Positions 1 to 5,731 of a stretch of 5,809 bases of DNA are shown piece after piece. How positions within the stretch are numbered: the first letter of the stretch is position 1; every line of letters starts with the position of its first letter. The notes under the pieces were generated by a model. That model saw only the letters and a list, made by a program, of their open reading frames with translations. It was not told where the DNA came from and ran no database searches. Source of the DNA: Actinomycetales bacterium UBA1383 (GTDB lineage: Bacteria; Actinomycetota; Actinomycetes; Actinomycetales; Actinomycetaceae); contig DBQX01000063.1 of assembly GCA_002305415.1 (NCBI GenBank), forward strand, positions 1 to 5,809, written 5' to 3'. Position numbers and translations under genes: made by a program.

Positions 1-2
1 CC

Positions 3-1748
3 GCCCCGGCCGCCGTCGCCGCCGCCCTTCCGACTACCGCCGTCGTCGACCCGCTCCACGCCGAGCTGCTCGCCATGACCCGCGACCAGCTGATCGCCTT
101 CGCGGGCCTGCCCGCCTTCCGCTGGGCGTACGCGCACGTCAGCGACACGCCACCGGAGGACGTGGAGGTGTGGACCGAACCGCACATCTGCGTCGCCCTG
201 CGCCGGGAGGGGATCGAGTGCCGCTACCTCGGCGGCGGACTGGCGGGCTTCCTGACCGAGCCGAAGACCCTGCGGTGGCAGCGCCATGTGGTCGCCGCCG
301 TCCTCGCCTACCAGCGCGCCGCCGGCGCCCCCCTCCCCGAGCCCGCCCCGCCCCCGCGCGGGGAGGCGGGCGACGCCAGCCTCGCCACCCGGCACCGCCT
401 CCTCGAGGCGTCGCGCCGGCTCCTCACGGACACCCTCTCCGTGGGCGTCTCCCACCTGTCCCCGGCGATGTTCGAGCGGTACGAGGCGCTCGCCACGTGG
501 GCCCAGGGCGCCGAGCTGTACCGCCTCGCCCTCCTGCTGCGGGGGATCGCCGACGACGTCGAGCTGCTCCTCGCCCGCTCGGTGCGCGCGGACGAGCAGC
601 GGCTCTTCGAGAACGCCGCCCTCGCCCACGCGCTCGCGACCGCGCTGCAGGCCGCGCTGGATCGCGGCGCGGCGCCGTCGCACCTGGTGGGGCGGGCTCG
701 GCACCGCTACGACTGGGTGGCCGAGCTGGAGGTGCTGGGCCTCGGCGGCTGGTCCTGGCAGTCCGCGACCGGGTACCACGGCCTCACCGCGCTGTTCTGG
801 TCACCCGGCGAGCACCGCTTCCTCTCCTGGACCGATGCGCGCCCCACGTCGCTCGGCGCGTTCGAGCCCCGCGCCCGCTGGACGCGGGCCGGCCCCTGGC
901 CCGGGACCGGCAGCCCGTCCAACACGCCCGGCCGACGGCTGATCCTCCGCGACGCGGAGCGCTCGGAGGACGGGCGGCTGTCCGGGGTGGATCGCACCCG
1001 CGCCACGGTCCAGGTGCTCACGGGGGCCGAACTGGTGGAGCTGCTGCCGGTGGCCGACTCCTGGGCCGTGCTCGCGCGGGAGCACGACCCGGCGCGCCGC
1101 AGCCTGCTCGCACCGCCGAGCCCGCTCGTCGCCTGGGCGGTGCTGCAGCCCGCCGTCTTCGGCCCCGCCCGCTTCGACCTCACCCGCCAGACCCTGCTCT
1201 GGCCGCTGCGGGACGCGACCGGGGCCACGCTGCTGGCCGAGGTGCCCTGGACGCCGCACACCGTGCACGCGATCACCCGCATCGAGGGCCTGGACCCGCC
1301 CCTCCCCGGCACCCTGCTCGTGGCCCGGCTGCGCGCCGACCCGAACGGGCTGGTCGCCTCCCCGCTCAGCCTCGTCCTTCCGGTGGGCGCGGGTCGCGAG
1401 GTGGTGGACTGCCTCCACCTCGACCCCCCGCCCCGGCCGGTCGTCTCCGAGATCGCCGCCGCCATGGAGCGACGTCGGGAGCCCCCGGCACCCGCCGCGG
1501 CCCCGCCGCCGCCGCCCGCGCCGCTGGTGGACCTGCGCGCGTGGTTGCGGGGCCGTGCCGAGCGGGGGGTGGCGGGCGCGAACCCCGCGGCCCTCCGGGT
1601 GGAACTCGCCCGCCACCACCGGGCCCTGCGCGCGGCCGGGCTCGCGGTCTTCGGCGAGCCGGACCCGGCCGCGGAGGCGGCGGAACTGCTGCTGCGCTCG
1701 CAGTTCCTGCTCATGCAGGTGACGGTCGCGCTGACCGGCGGCGACTGA
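3..1748 (+). CDS. SWIM-finger-like protein of unknown function, 5' end outside window
   Basis: The first ATG is at 75 (557 codons from there), but the frame is stop-free back to the window edge, there is no Shine-Dalgarno before 75, and the preceding codons read as a natural Ala/Pro-rich linker plus helix (DPLHAELLAMTRDQL). I therefore treat the gene as 5'-truncated by the window. Residues below count from ATG 75. Residues 30-80 resemble a SWIM zinc finger (C-x-C...C-x-H followed by a VVAAVLAYQ-type helix), but the ligand positions read C49, Y51, Q69, H71, so two cysteines are lost and zinc binding is unlikely. Then come a Pro-rich linker (about 85-97), a Leu/Ala-rich helical region (about 100-200), a Trp-rich stretch near 220-254 (GGWSW, FWSPGEHRFLSWTDARP), a long central part without recognised motifs, a second Pro-rich linker (about 470-485) and a helical C-terminus. 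From memory, similar proteins are annotated as SWIM zinc-finger family proteins; an intact finger could lie left of the window. The molecular function is unknown. No signal peptide or membrane segment is visible. Confidence 0.6.
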   Translation, partial: APAAVAAALPTTAVVDPLHAELLAMTRDQLIAFAGLPAFRWAYAHVSDTPPEDVEVWTEPHICVALRREGIECRYLGGGLAGFLTEPKTLRWQRHVVAAVLAYQRAAGAPLPEPAPPPRGEAGDASLATRHRLLEASRRLLTDTLSVGVSHLSPAMFERYEALATWAQGAELYRLALLLRGIADDVELLLARSVRADEQRLFENAALAHALATALQAALDRGAAPSHLVGRARHRYDWVAELEVLGLGGWSWQSATGYHGLTALFWSPGEHRFLSWTDARPTSLGAFEPRARWTRAGPWPGTGSPSNTPGRRLILRDAERSEDGRLSGVDRTRATVQVLTGAELVELLPVADSWAVLAREHDPARRSLLAPPSPLVAWAVLQPAVFGPARFDLTRQTLLWPLRDATGATLLAEVPWTPHTVHAITRIEGLDPPLPGTLLVARLRADPNGLVASPLSLVLPVGAGREVVDCLHLDPPPRPVVSEIAAAMERRREPPAPAAAPPPPPAPLVDLRAWLRGRAERGVAGANPAALRVELARHHRALRAAGLAVFGEPDPAAEAAELLLRSQFLLMQVTVALTGGD

Positions 1749-1778
1749 CCGTCCCCGCGCCGCCACTACGCTAGGTCC
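1745..1778 (+). promoter_or_regulatory. Leaderless promoter of metG
   Basis: CTGACC (1745-1750) matches the -35 consensus TTGACA at four of six positions. It is followed after 16 bp by TACGCT (1767-1772), a TANNNT-type -10 element. The A of the metG ATG lies 7 nt past the end of this -10 box, where transcription would be expected to begin, and no Shine-Dalgarno sequence fits in between. This is the usual layout of leaderless actinobacterial genes. The -35 box overlaps the stop codon of the upstream gene (TGA 1746-1748). The inference is that metG has its own promoter and its mRNA starts at or next to the AUG. Confidence 0.6.
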
Positions 1779-3578
1779 ATGAGCTCGATCCTCTCCGCCG
1801 TCGCGTGGCCGTACGCCAACGGGCCGCGCCACATCGGCCACGTCGCCGGCTTCGGTGTGCCGTCCGACATCTTCTCCCGGTACATGCGCATGGCCGGCCA
1901 CGACGTCCTGATGGTCTCCGGCACGGACGAGCACGGCACCCCGATCCTCGTGGCCGCCGAGGCCGCGGGGCTCACCCCGCAGGAACTCGCGGACACGAAC
2001 AACGCGATCATCGTGGAGGACCTCACCCGTCTGGGGCTGTCCTACGACCTCTTCACCCGCACCACCACCGCCAACCACTACGAGGTGGCCCAGGAGATGT
2101 TCCGCACCGTGCGGGACAACGGCTACCTGGTGCAGCAGTACACCCTCTCCGCGATCAGCCCGTCCACCGGGCGCACGCTACCGGACCGCTACATCGAGGG
2201 CACCTGCCCCATCTGCGGCTATGAGTCCGCCCGCGGGGACCAGTGCGACTACTGCGGCAACCAGCTCGACCCCACGGACCTCGTCAACCCCCGCTCCCGC
2301 ATCAACGGCGAGACCCCGCGGTTCGTGGAGACCAACCACTGGTTCCTCGACCTGCCTGCCCTCGCCGACCAGCTCTCCGAGTGGCTCGACGGCCGCGAGG
2401 CCACCGGCACGTGGCGCCCCAACGTCATCAAGTTCTCCCAGCACATCCTCGAGGAGATCAAGCCGCGGGCCATCACCCGGGACATCGACTGGGGCATCCC
2501 CGTCCCCGGCTGGGAGGATGACCCCGGCAAGCGCCTCTACGTCTGGTTCGACGCCGTCATCGGCTACCTCTCCGCGTCCATCGAGTGGGCGCGCCGTTGC
2601 GGGGACCCGGAGGCGTGGCGCCGCTGGTGGAACGACCCGGACGCCCGGTCCTACTACTTCATGGGCAAGGACAACATCGTCTTCCACTCCCAGATCTGGC
2701 CCGCGGAGTTGCTGGCGTACAACGGCCAGGGCCTCCGGGGTGGGGAGCCCGGCAAGTTCGGAGTGCTGAACCTGCCCACCGAGGTGGTCTCCTCCGAGTT
2801 CATGACGATGGAGGGCGCGAAGTTCTCCTCCTCGCGCGGCATCGTCATCTACATCGGCGACATGCTGTCCCGCTACCAGGTGGACGCCGTCCGCTACTTC
2901 ATCGCCGCCGCCGGCCCCGAGAACCAGGACAGCGACTTCACCTGGGCCGAGTTCGTGCGCCGCACCAACGGCGAGCTCGTCGCCGCGTGGGGCAACCTGG
3001 TGAACCGCACCGCCGCGATGGTCGCGAAGAGCTTCGGCGAGGTCCCGGCCCGCGGGCCCCTCACGGTCCGCGACGAGAAGCTGCGCGACGACGTCGTGGC
3101 GGGCTTCGACGTCGTCGGCCACCTGATCGCGCAGCAGCGATTCCGGGCGGCGCTGGGGGAGACGATGCGGCTGGTCGGCGAGGCCAACAAGTACGTGGCC
3201 GAGACCGAGCCGTTCAAGCTGAAGGCCCCGGAGCAGCGCGAACGCCTCGGCACGGTGCTGCACACCCTCTGCCAGGCGGTCTCCAACCTGAACGTGATGT
3301 TCGCGCCGTTCCTGCCGCACTCGGCCAACACCATCGACGCGATGTTCGGCGGCGACGGCGCCCTCGCCCCGCTGCCCCGGATCGAGCACGTCGTGGACCC
3401 GGTGAACGGGAACACGTACCCCGTCATCACCGGCGACTACTCCGCCGTGCCGGCCTGGGGGCCGCGGCCCGTGACCGTGGGTGCACCGGTGGCGAAGCCG
3501 ACCCCCGTGTTCACCAAGCTCGACGAGGCGATCGTGGACGAGGAGATCGCCCGCATGACTGCCCGTGGCCAGGCCTAA
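1779..3578 (+). CDS. metG: Methionyl-tRNA synthetase
   Basis: This 599-aa cytoplasmic enzyme attaches methionine to initiator and elongator tRNA-Met using ATP (class Ia synthetase). The Rossmann fold begins at the N-terminus with PYANGPRHIGH; the HIGH signature is at residues 18-21. The connective peptide carries one complete zinc knuckle, C143-x2-C146-x9-C156-x2-C159. Family motifs DWGIPVPGW (about 237-245) and YVWFDAVIGYLSAS (about 254-267) follow. The second ATP-binding signature is KFSSS (348-352), a normal variant of KMSKS in high-GC actinobacteria. The helical anticodon-binding domain covers about 390-540, including WGNLVNRT. A roughly 60-residue tail (VVDPVNGNTYPVITGDYSAVP onward) is of the kind seen in actinobacterial enzymes; there is no C-terminal EMAP-type tRNA-binding domain. 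The ATG at 1779 is supported by the leaderless promoter and by the MetG N-terminus beginning right there. The gene overlaps tatD by 14 nt, so the two form an operon. All signature residues are present. Confidence 0.98.
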   Translation: MSSILSAVAWPYANGPRHIGHVAGFGVPSDIFSRYMRMAGHDVLMVSGTDEHGTPILVAAEAAGLTPQELADTNNAIIVEDLTRLGLSYDLFTRTTTANHYEVAQEMFRTVRDNGYLVQQYTLSAISPSTGRTLPDRYIEGTCPICGYESARGDQCDYCGNQLDPTDLVNPRSRINGETPRFVETNHWFLDLPALADQLSEWLDGREATGTWRPNVIKFSQHILEEIKPRAITRDIDWGIPVPGWEDDPGKRLYVWFDAVIGYLSASIEWARRCGDPEAWRRWWNDPDARSYYFMGKDNIVFHSQIWPAELLAYNGQGLRGGEPGKFGVLNLPTEVVSSEFMTMEGAKFSSSRGIVIYIGDMLSRYQVDAVRYFIAAAGPENQDSDFTWAEFVRRTNGELVAAWGNLVNRTAAMVAKSFGEVPARGPLTVRDEKLRDDVVAGFDVVGHLIAQQRFRAALGETMRLVGEANKYVAETEPFKLKAPEQRERLGTVLHTLCQAVSNLNVMFAPFLPHSANTIDAMFGGDGALAPLPRIEHVVDPVNGNTYPVITGDYSAVPAWGPRPVTVGAPVAKPTPVFTKLDEAIVDEEIARMTARGQA

Positions 3579-4491
3579 GCCCACCGGCTTCCCGCCGGAG
3601 GGGGAGGAGCTGCCGAGCGCCGTCGTCGACAACCACACCCACCTCCCGCTCGGGCCGGACGCCGCCGCCGACTTCCCGCAGGGCGTGGAGCCCCTCCCCA
3701 TCGACGTGCAGCTCGCGCGGGCGGCGCGCGCCGGGGTGGTCGCGCTGATCCACTCGGGCTGCGACCTGCCGGGGCTCGAGCCCGCCGTCGCCGTCGCCCG
3801 CGCGCACGCCCCGGTCGCGGCCGCGATCGCCATCCACCCGAACGAGGCCACCCACCACGCCCGCGTCACCGACGTCGGGCCCGACGGCTGGGAGCCGCGG
3901 TTCCGGCCGCATCACGAGGTGTCGCTGGACGACGCCGTCGCGCGCGTCGCCGAGCTGGCGGCCGGCGAGCCGCGGGTGGTGGCGATCGGCGAGACCGGGC
4001 TCGACAACTTCCGCACCGCCGGCCGCGGCCACGCCGTGCAGCGTGAGGCGTTCCGGGCCCACATCGCGCTCGCGAAGGAGCTGGACCTGCCGCTGCAGAT
4101 CCACGACCGGGACGCCCACGCGGACGTGCTGGACGTGCTGCGGCGTGACGGCGCCCCCGAGCGCACCGTGTTCCACTGCTTCTCCGGCGATCCGGCGCTC
4201 GCGGAGGTGCTGAACGAGCACGGTTGGTATGCGTCCTTCGCCGGGCCCATCACCTACAAGACCAACGAGGAGCTGCGCGCGGCGTGCCGTGCGATGGACC
4301 CCGAGCTCGTGCTCGTGGAGACGGACGCCCCGTACCTCACCCCGGCGCCGTTCCGGGGCAGGCCGAACGCGTCGTACCTCATGACGCACACGGTGCGGGC
4401 GGTCGCGGTGGCCCTGGGGATGGAGCTGACGCAGGCGTGCCAGCAGATCATGGCCAACACTCGGCGTGTCTACGGGGCGTGGTGGCAGTAG
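3565..4491 (+). CDS. tatD: TatD family metal-dependent hydrolase (DNase)
   Basis: The gene encodes a 308-aa cytoplasmic TIM-barrel metallo-hydrolase of the TatD family; characterised members are Mg/Mn-dependent DNases with 3'-5' exonuclease activity linked to DNA repair and turnover. All expected metal-ligand motifs are present in order: VDNHTH (H24, H26), GETGLD (E143), QIHDRDAH (H180), HCFSG (H204) and ETDAPYLTP (D254), followed by a PFRGRPNAS version of the conserved Arg-Gly-Asn loop. At 308 aa it is longer than the usual 260 or so: there is an extension of about 18 residues before the first strand and an insertion near residues 100-125. The start is GTG 3565; an in-frame TGA at 3556 leaves no upstream alternative except CTG. 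There is no good Shine-Dalgarno at the usual distance, and the start lies inside the last codons of metG, so translation is probably coupled to metG. The exact substrate in this organism is not known. Confidence 0.95.
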   Translation: MARPKPTGFPPEGEELPSAVVDNHTHLPLGPDAAADFPQGVEPLPIDVQLARAARAGVVALIHSGCDLPGLEPAVAVARAHAPVAAAIAIHPNEATHHARVTDVGPDGWEPRFRPHHEVSLDDAVARVAELAAGEPRVVAIGETGLDNFRTAGRGHAVQREAFRAHIALAKELDLPLQIHDRDAHADVLDVLRRDGAPERTVFHCFSGDPALAEVLNEHGWYASFAGPITYKTNEELRAACRAMDPELVLVETDAPYLTPAPFRGRPNASYLMTHTVRAVAVALGMELTQACQQIMANTRRVYGAWWQ

Positions 4492-4516
4492 GGCGCTATC
4501 CTGCCCGCTTTCACAA

Positions 4517-4538
4517 TTCCCACACGTGGTGTGAGGAA
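4517..4538 (+). promoter_or_regulatory. Dyad / hairpin in the tatD-rpf intergenic leader
   Basis: Left arm TTCCCACAC (4517-4525) pairs with GTGTG (4529-4533) and GGAA (4535-4538), giving nine base pairs with one bulged A (4534) around a GTG loop (4526-4528). An E-box-like CACGTG palindrome (4523-4528) sits inside. No T-run follows, so it is not a standard intrinsic terminator for metG-tatD. It could be a protein operator or an RNA hairpin in a leader transcript of the rpf-like gene. The structure is visible in the sequence; its role is inferred. Confidence 0.4.
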
Positions 4539-4565
4539 GTCCGCGTGGCAAGTGGGTGGAAGGAA

Positions 4566-4585
4566 GATCACATTTCGGTTACGGT
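4566..4585 (+). promoter_or_regulatory. Candidate response-regulator direct repeats and -10 of the rpf-like gene
   Basis: Two related heptamers, GATCACA (4566-4572) and GGTTACG (4577-4583), repeat with an 11-bp period, about one helical turn. Their cores (ATCAC, GTTAC) resemble the spaced GTTAC/GTAAC direct repeats reported for the actinobacterial response regulator MtrA, which controls rpf and other peptidoglycan-hydrolase genes. TACGGT (4580-4585) overlaps the second repeat and fits a TANNNT -10 box, giving a start near 4592 and a leader of about 33 nt. No convincing -35 is present. The MtrA assignment is tentative: one copy deviates from the motif, and overlap with the -10 would suit repression better than activation. 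Confidence 0.3.
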
Positions 4586-4613
4586 CGAGATCGGCACCGT
4601 GACCCCTCCAGTC

Positions 4614-4617
4614 AGGA
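4614..4617 (+). promoter_or_regulatory. Ribosome binding site deciding the rpf-like start
   Basis: AGGA at 4614-4617 lies 7 nt before GTG 4625. It is a weak but correctly spaced Shine-Dalgarno and supports this GTG over the in-frame GTG at 4556, which has no such site and would add 23 polar, charged residues in front of a signal peptide. Confidence 0.45.
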
Positions 4618-4624
4618 TCCCCTC

Positions 4625-5605
4625 GTGACTCTTCGCCTTCTCTCCGTCGTCGCGCGCGTGGCGCTGACGGGTGCGCTGGTGGCCGGCATCGGGAGCGCTG
4701 CGGCGTTGCAGCAGTCCTCCGGCCCCGAACCCGTGGCTGCTGCCGCCCCCACACACATCGAGCCCTCCTCGCCCGCCGAGAAGTCCCTCGGGGACGTGCT
4801 CTCGTCCCGGTCGGAGTTCGCCGGACGCCTCCAGCTCGAACGTACCCCCGCCGTCACGTTCAACGTGGTGGCGGACGGCGCGACCGTTGCGCACACCACC
4901 CGCGCCGCGACCCTCGCCGAGGCCCTCGCCGAGGCCGGCATCACCGTGGACGGCGACGACGTCGCCTCCGCGGCCCTTGGCGCGCCCGTGCGTGCGGGCA
5001 TGACCATTACCATCCAGCGCGTGGAGGTGACCGAGGTCAGCGAGGAGGTCGTGGATCCCCACCAGTCCACCCGCGTGAACACCTCCGAGCTGTACGAGGG
5101 GACCGAGAAGGTCACCACCGAGGGTGTCGACGGGCTGGCCCGCCACACCTACCGGGTGACGATGATCGACGGCGTCGAGGTCTCGCGGGAGATCCTCCTG
5201 TCCGCCGTGGCCCGGGAGCGCGTTGACGAGGTGGTGTCCGTGGGCACGCGGAAGAAGCCCGCGCCGTCCACGACGTCCGTTGGGACCACCGGCCCGATCT
5301 TGAGCGGCACCAACCGCGAGATCGGTGCGAGCCTCGCCGCGCAGCGCGGCTGGACCGGGTCCCAGTGGACGTGCCTGGACCTGCTGTGGACCCGCGAATC
5401 CAGGTGGAACCACCTGGCCGTGAATCCCTCTTCCGGCGCGTACGGCATCCCGCAGGCACTGCCCGGATCGAAGATGGCGACGGTCGCCGATGACTGGCGC
5501 ACCAACCCGGCCACGCAGATAATCTGGGGCCTGAACTACATCGCCGGCCGCTACGGCACTCCCTGTGGGGCCTGGAGCCACTCGGAGTCCTACGGCTGGT
5601 ACTGA
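4625..5605 (+). CDS. RpfB-like secreted wall hydrolase: DUF348, G5 and transglycosylase-like domain
   Basis: The gene encodes a 326-aa exported protein predicted to bind and cleave peptidoglycan. The N-terminus has Arg4 and Arg11, then a hydrophobic segment (about 12-28) ending in Ala-rich sequence (GSAAA) that could be cleaved or act as an anchor; no lipobox is seen. One clear DUF348 repeat spans about 77-118 (VTFNVVADGATV... TLAEALAEAGI), fewer than the three in Mycobacterium tuberculosis RpfB. A G5 domain follows at about 132-208 (EGTEKVTTEGVDG, YRVTMIDGVEVSREI). After a Ser/Thr/Pro linker the C-terminal domain (about 229-326) has WTRESRWN with candidate catalytic E258, NPSSGAYGIPQALPGSKM, and an end GAWSHSESYGWY; C250 and C314 could form a disulfide. 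This C-terminus resembles the aggregation-promoting-factor/SLT-type domain rather than the canonical Rpf fold. GTG 4625 was chosen because it places the signal peptide first and has a spaced AGGA. Its position after metG-tatD is that of rpfB, so it is the likely positional equivalent. Catalytic activity is inferred. Confidence 0.9.
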   Translation: MTLRLLSVVARVALTGALVAGIGSAAALQQSSGPEPVAAAAPTHIEPSSPAEKSLGDVLSSRSEFAGRLQLERTPAVTFNVVADGATVAHTTRAATLAEALAEAGITVDGDDVASAALGAPVRAGMTITIQRVEVTEVSEEVVDPHQSTRVNTSELYEGTEKVTTEGVDGLARHTYRVTMIDGVEVSREILLSAVARERVDEVVSVGTRKKPAPSTTSVGTTGPILSGTNREIGASLAAQRGWTGSQWTCLDLLWTRESRWNHLAVNPSSGAYGIPQALPGSKMATVADDWRTNPATQIIWGLNYIAGRYGTPCGAWSHSESYGWY

Positions 5606-5606
5606 G

Positions 5607-5640
5607 CTCGCCGACCCCGGCCTCCCTCGGGTTCGGTGAG
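5607..5640 (+). repeat. Stable hairpin directly behind the rpf-like stop codon
   Basis: CTCGCCGACCCC (5607-5618) pairs with GGGTTCGGTGAG (5629-5640): ten Watson-Crick pairs, one G-T wobble and one C-T mismatch, around a 10-nt loop. It starts 2 nt after the stop codon and has no T-run behind it. It could protect the 3' end of the mRNA, be a U-tract-less terminator, or be an accident of high GC. The pairing is seen; the role is not known. Confidence 0.4.
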
Positions 5641-5692
5641 ACGGGACACCGATGGGTCCGGGATCCTCCCGACCGGACGATGATGTCCACGG

Positions 5693-5731
5693 GTGGGCGC
5701 CTCCTCTCGAGGGGGCGCCCACGGCCTTTTT
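5693..5731 (+). terminator. Intrinsic terminator after the rpf-like gene
   Basis: GTGGGCGCCTCC (5693-5704) pairs with GGGGGCGCCCAC (5711-5722), a 12-bp stem with one T-G wobble and a 6-nt loop (TCTCGA). After GGCC a run of five T (5727-5731) follows. Stem strength and T-run are good for such a GC-rich genome. It should end the transcript of the rpf-like gene and so partly isolate it from whatever lies to the right. Confidence 0.85.

Noticed and set aside
170..1774. Forward open frame of 534 codons overlapping the left-edge gene
   Set aside because: The translation is extremely Arg/Pro/Ala-rich with no domain structure, as expected of an off-frame reading. The frame used in the annotation has balanced composition and recognisable segments.
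801..2078. Long minus-strand open frame of 425 codons across the first gene and metG
   Set aside because: It is antisense to the well-supported metG and the left gene, has a Gly/Arg/Val/His-rich composition typical of GC-rich shadow frames, shows no recognisable domain, and crosses the metG promoter.
2178..3869. Minus-strand open frame of 563 codons opposite metG and tatD
   Set aside because: It is a shadow of metG codon bias in a high-GC genome. Its translation is low-complexity, has no motifs, and spans the boundary of two real genes.
4497..4502. TATCCT as the -10 box of a promoter right after tatD
   Set aside because: It fits TANNNT, but there is no -35-like sequence at the proper distance upstream; a chance match is as likely.
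4556..4624. Extended N-terminus of the rpf-like protein from GTG 4556
   Set aside because: It would put 23 polar residues before the signal peptide, has no Shine-Dalgarno, and runs through the candidate promoter and repeat region.
4492..4624. A ydaO-type c-di-AMP riboswitch, known upstream of some actinobacterial rpf genes
   Set aside because: The conserved core sequences and paired multi-stem layout I would expect are not visible, and the 133-bp gap offers little room.
5606..5692. A tRNA gene suggested by GGGTTCGG in the region after the rpf-like gene
   Set aside because: No acceptor stem, D-arm or anticodon arm can be built around it; the TTCGG belongs to the simple hairpin at 5607-5640.
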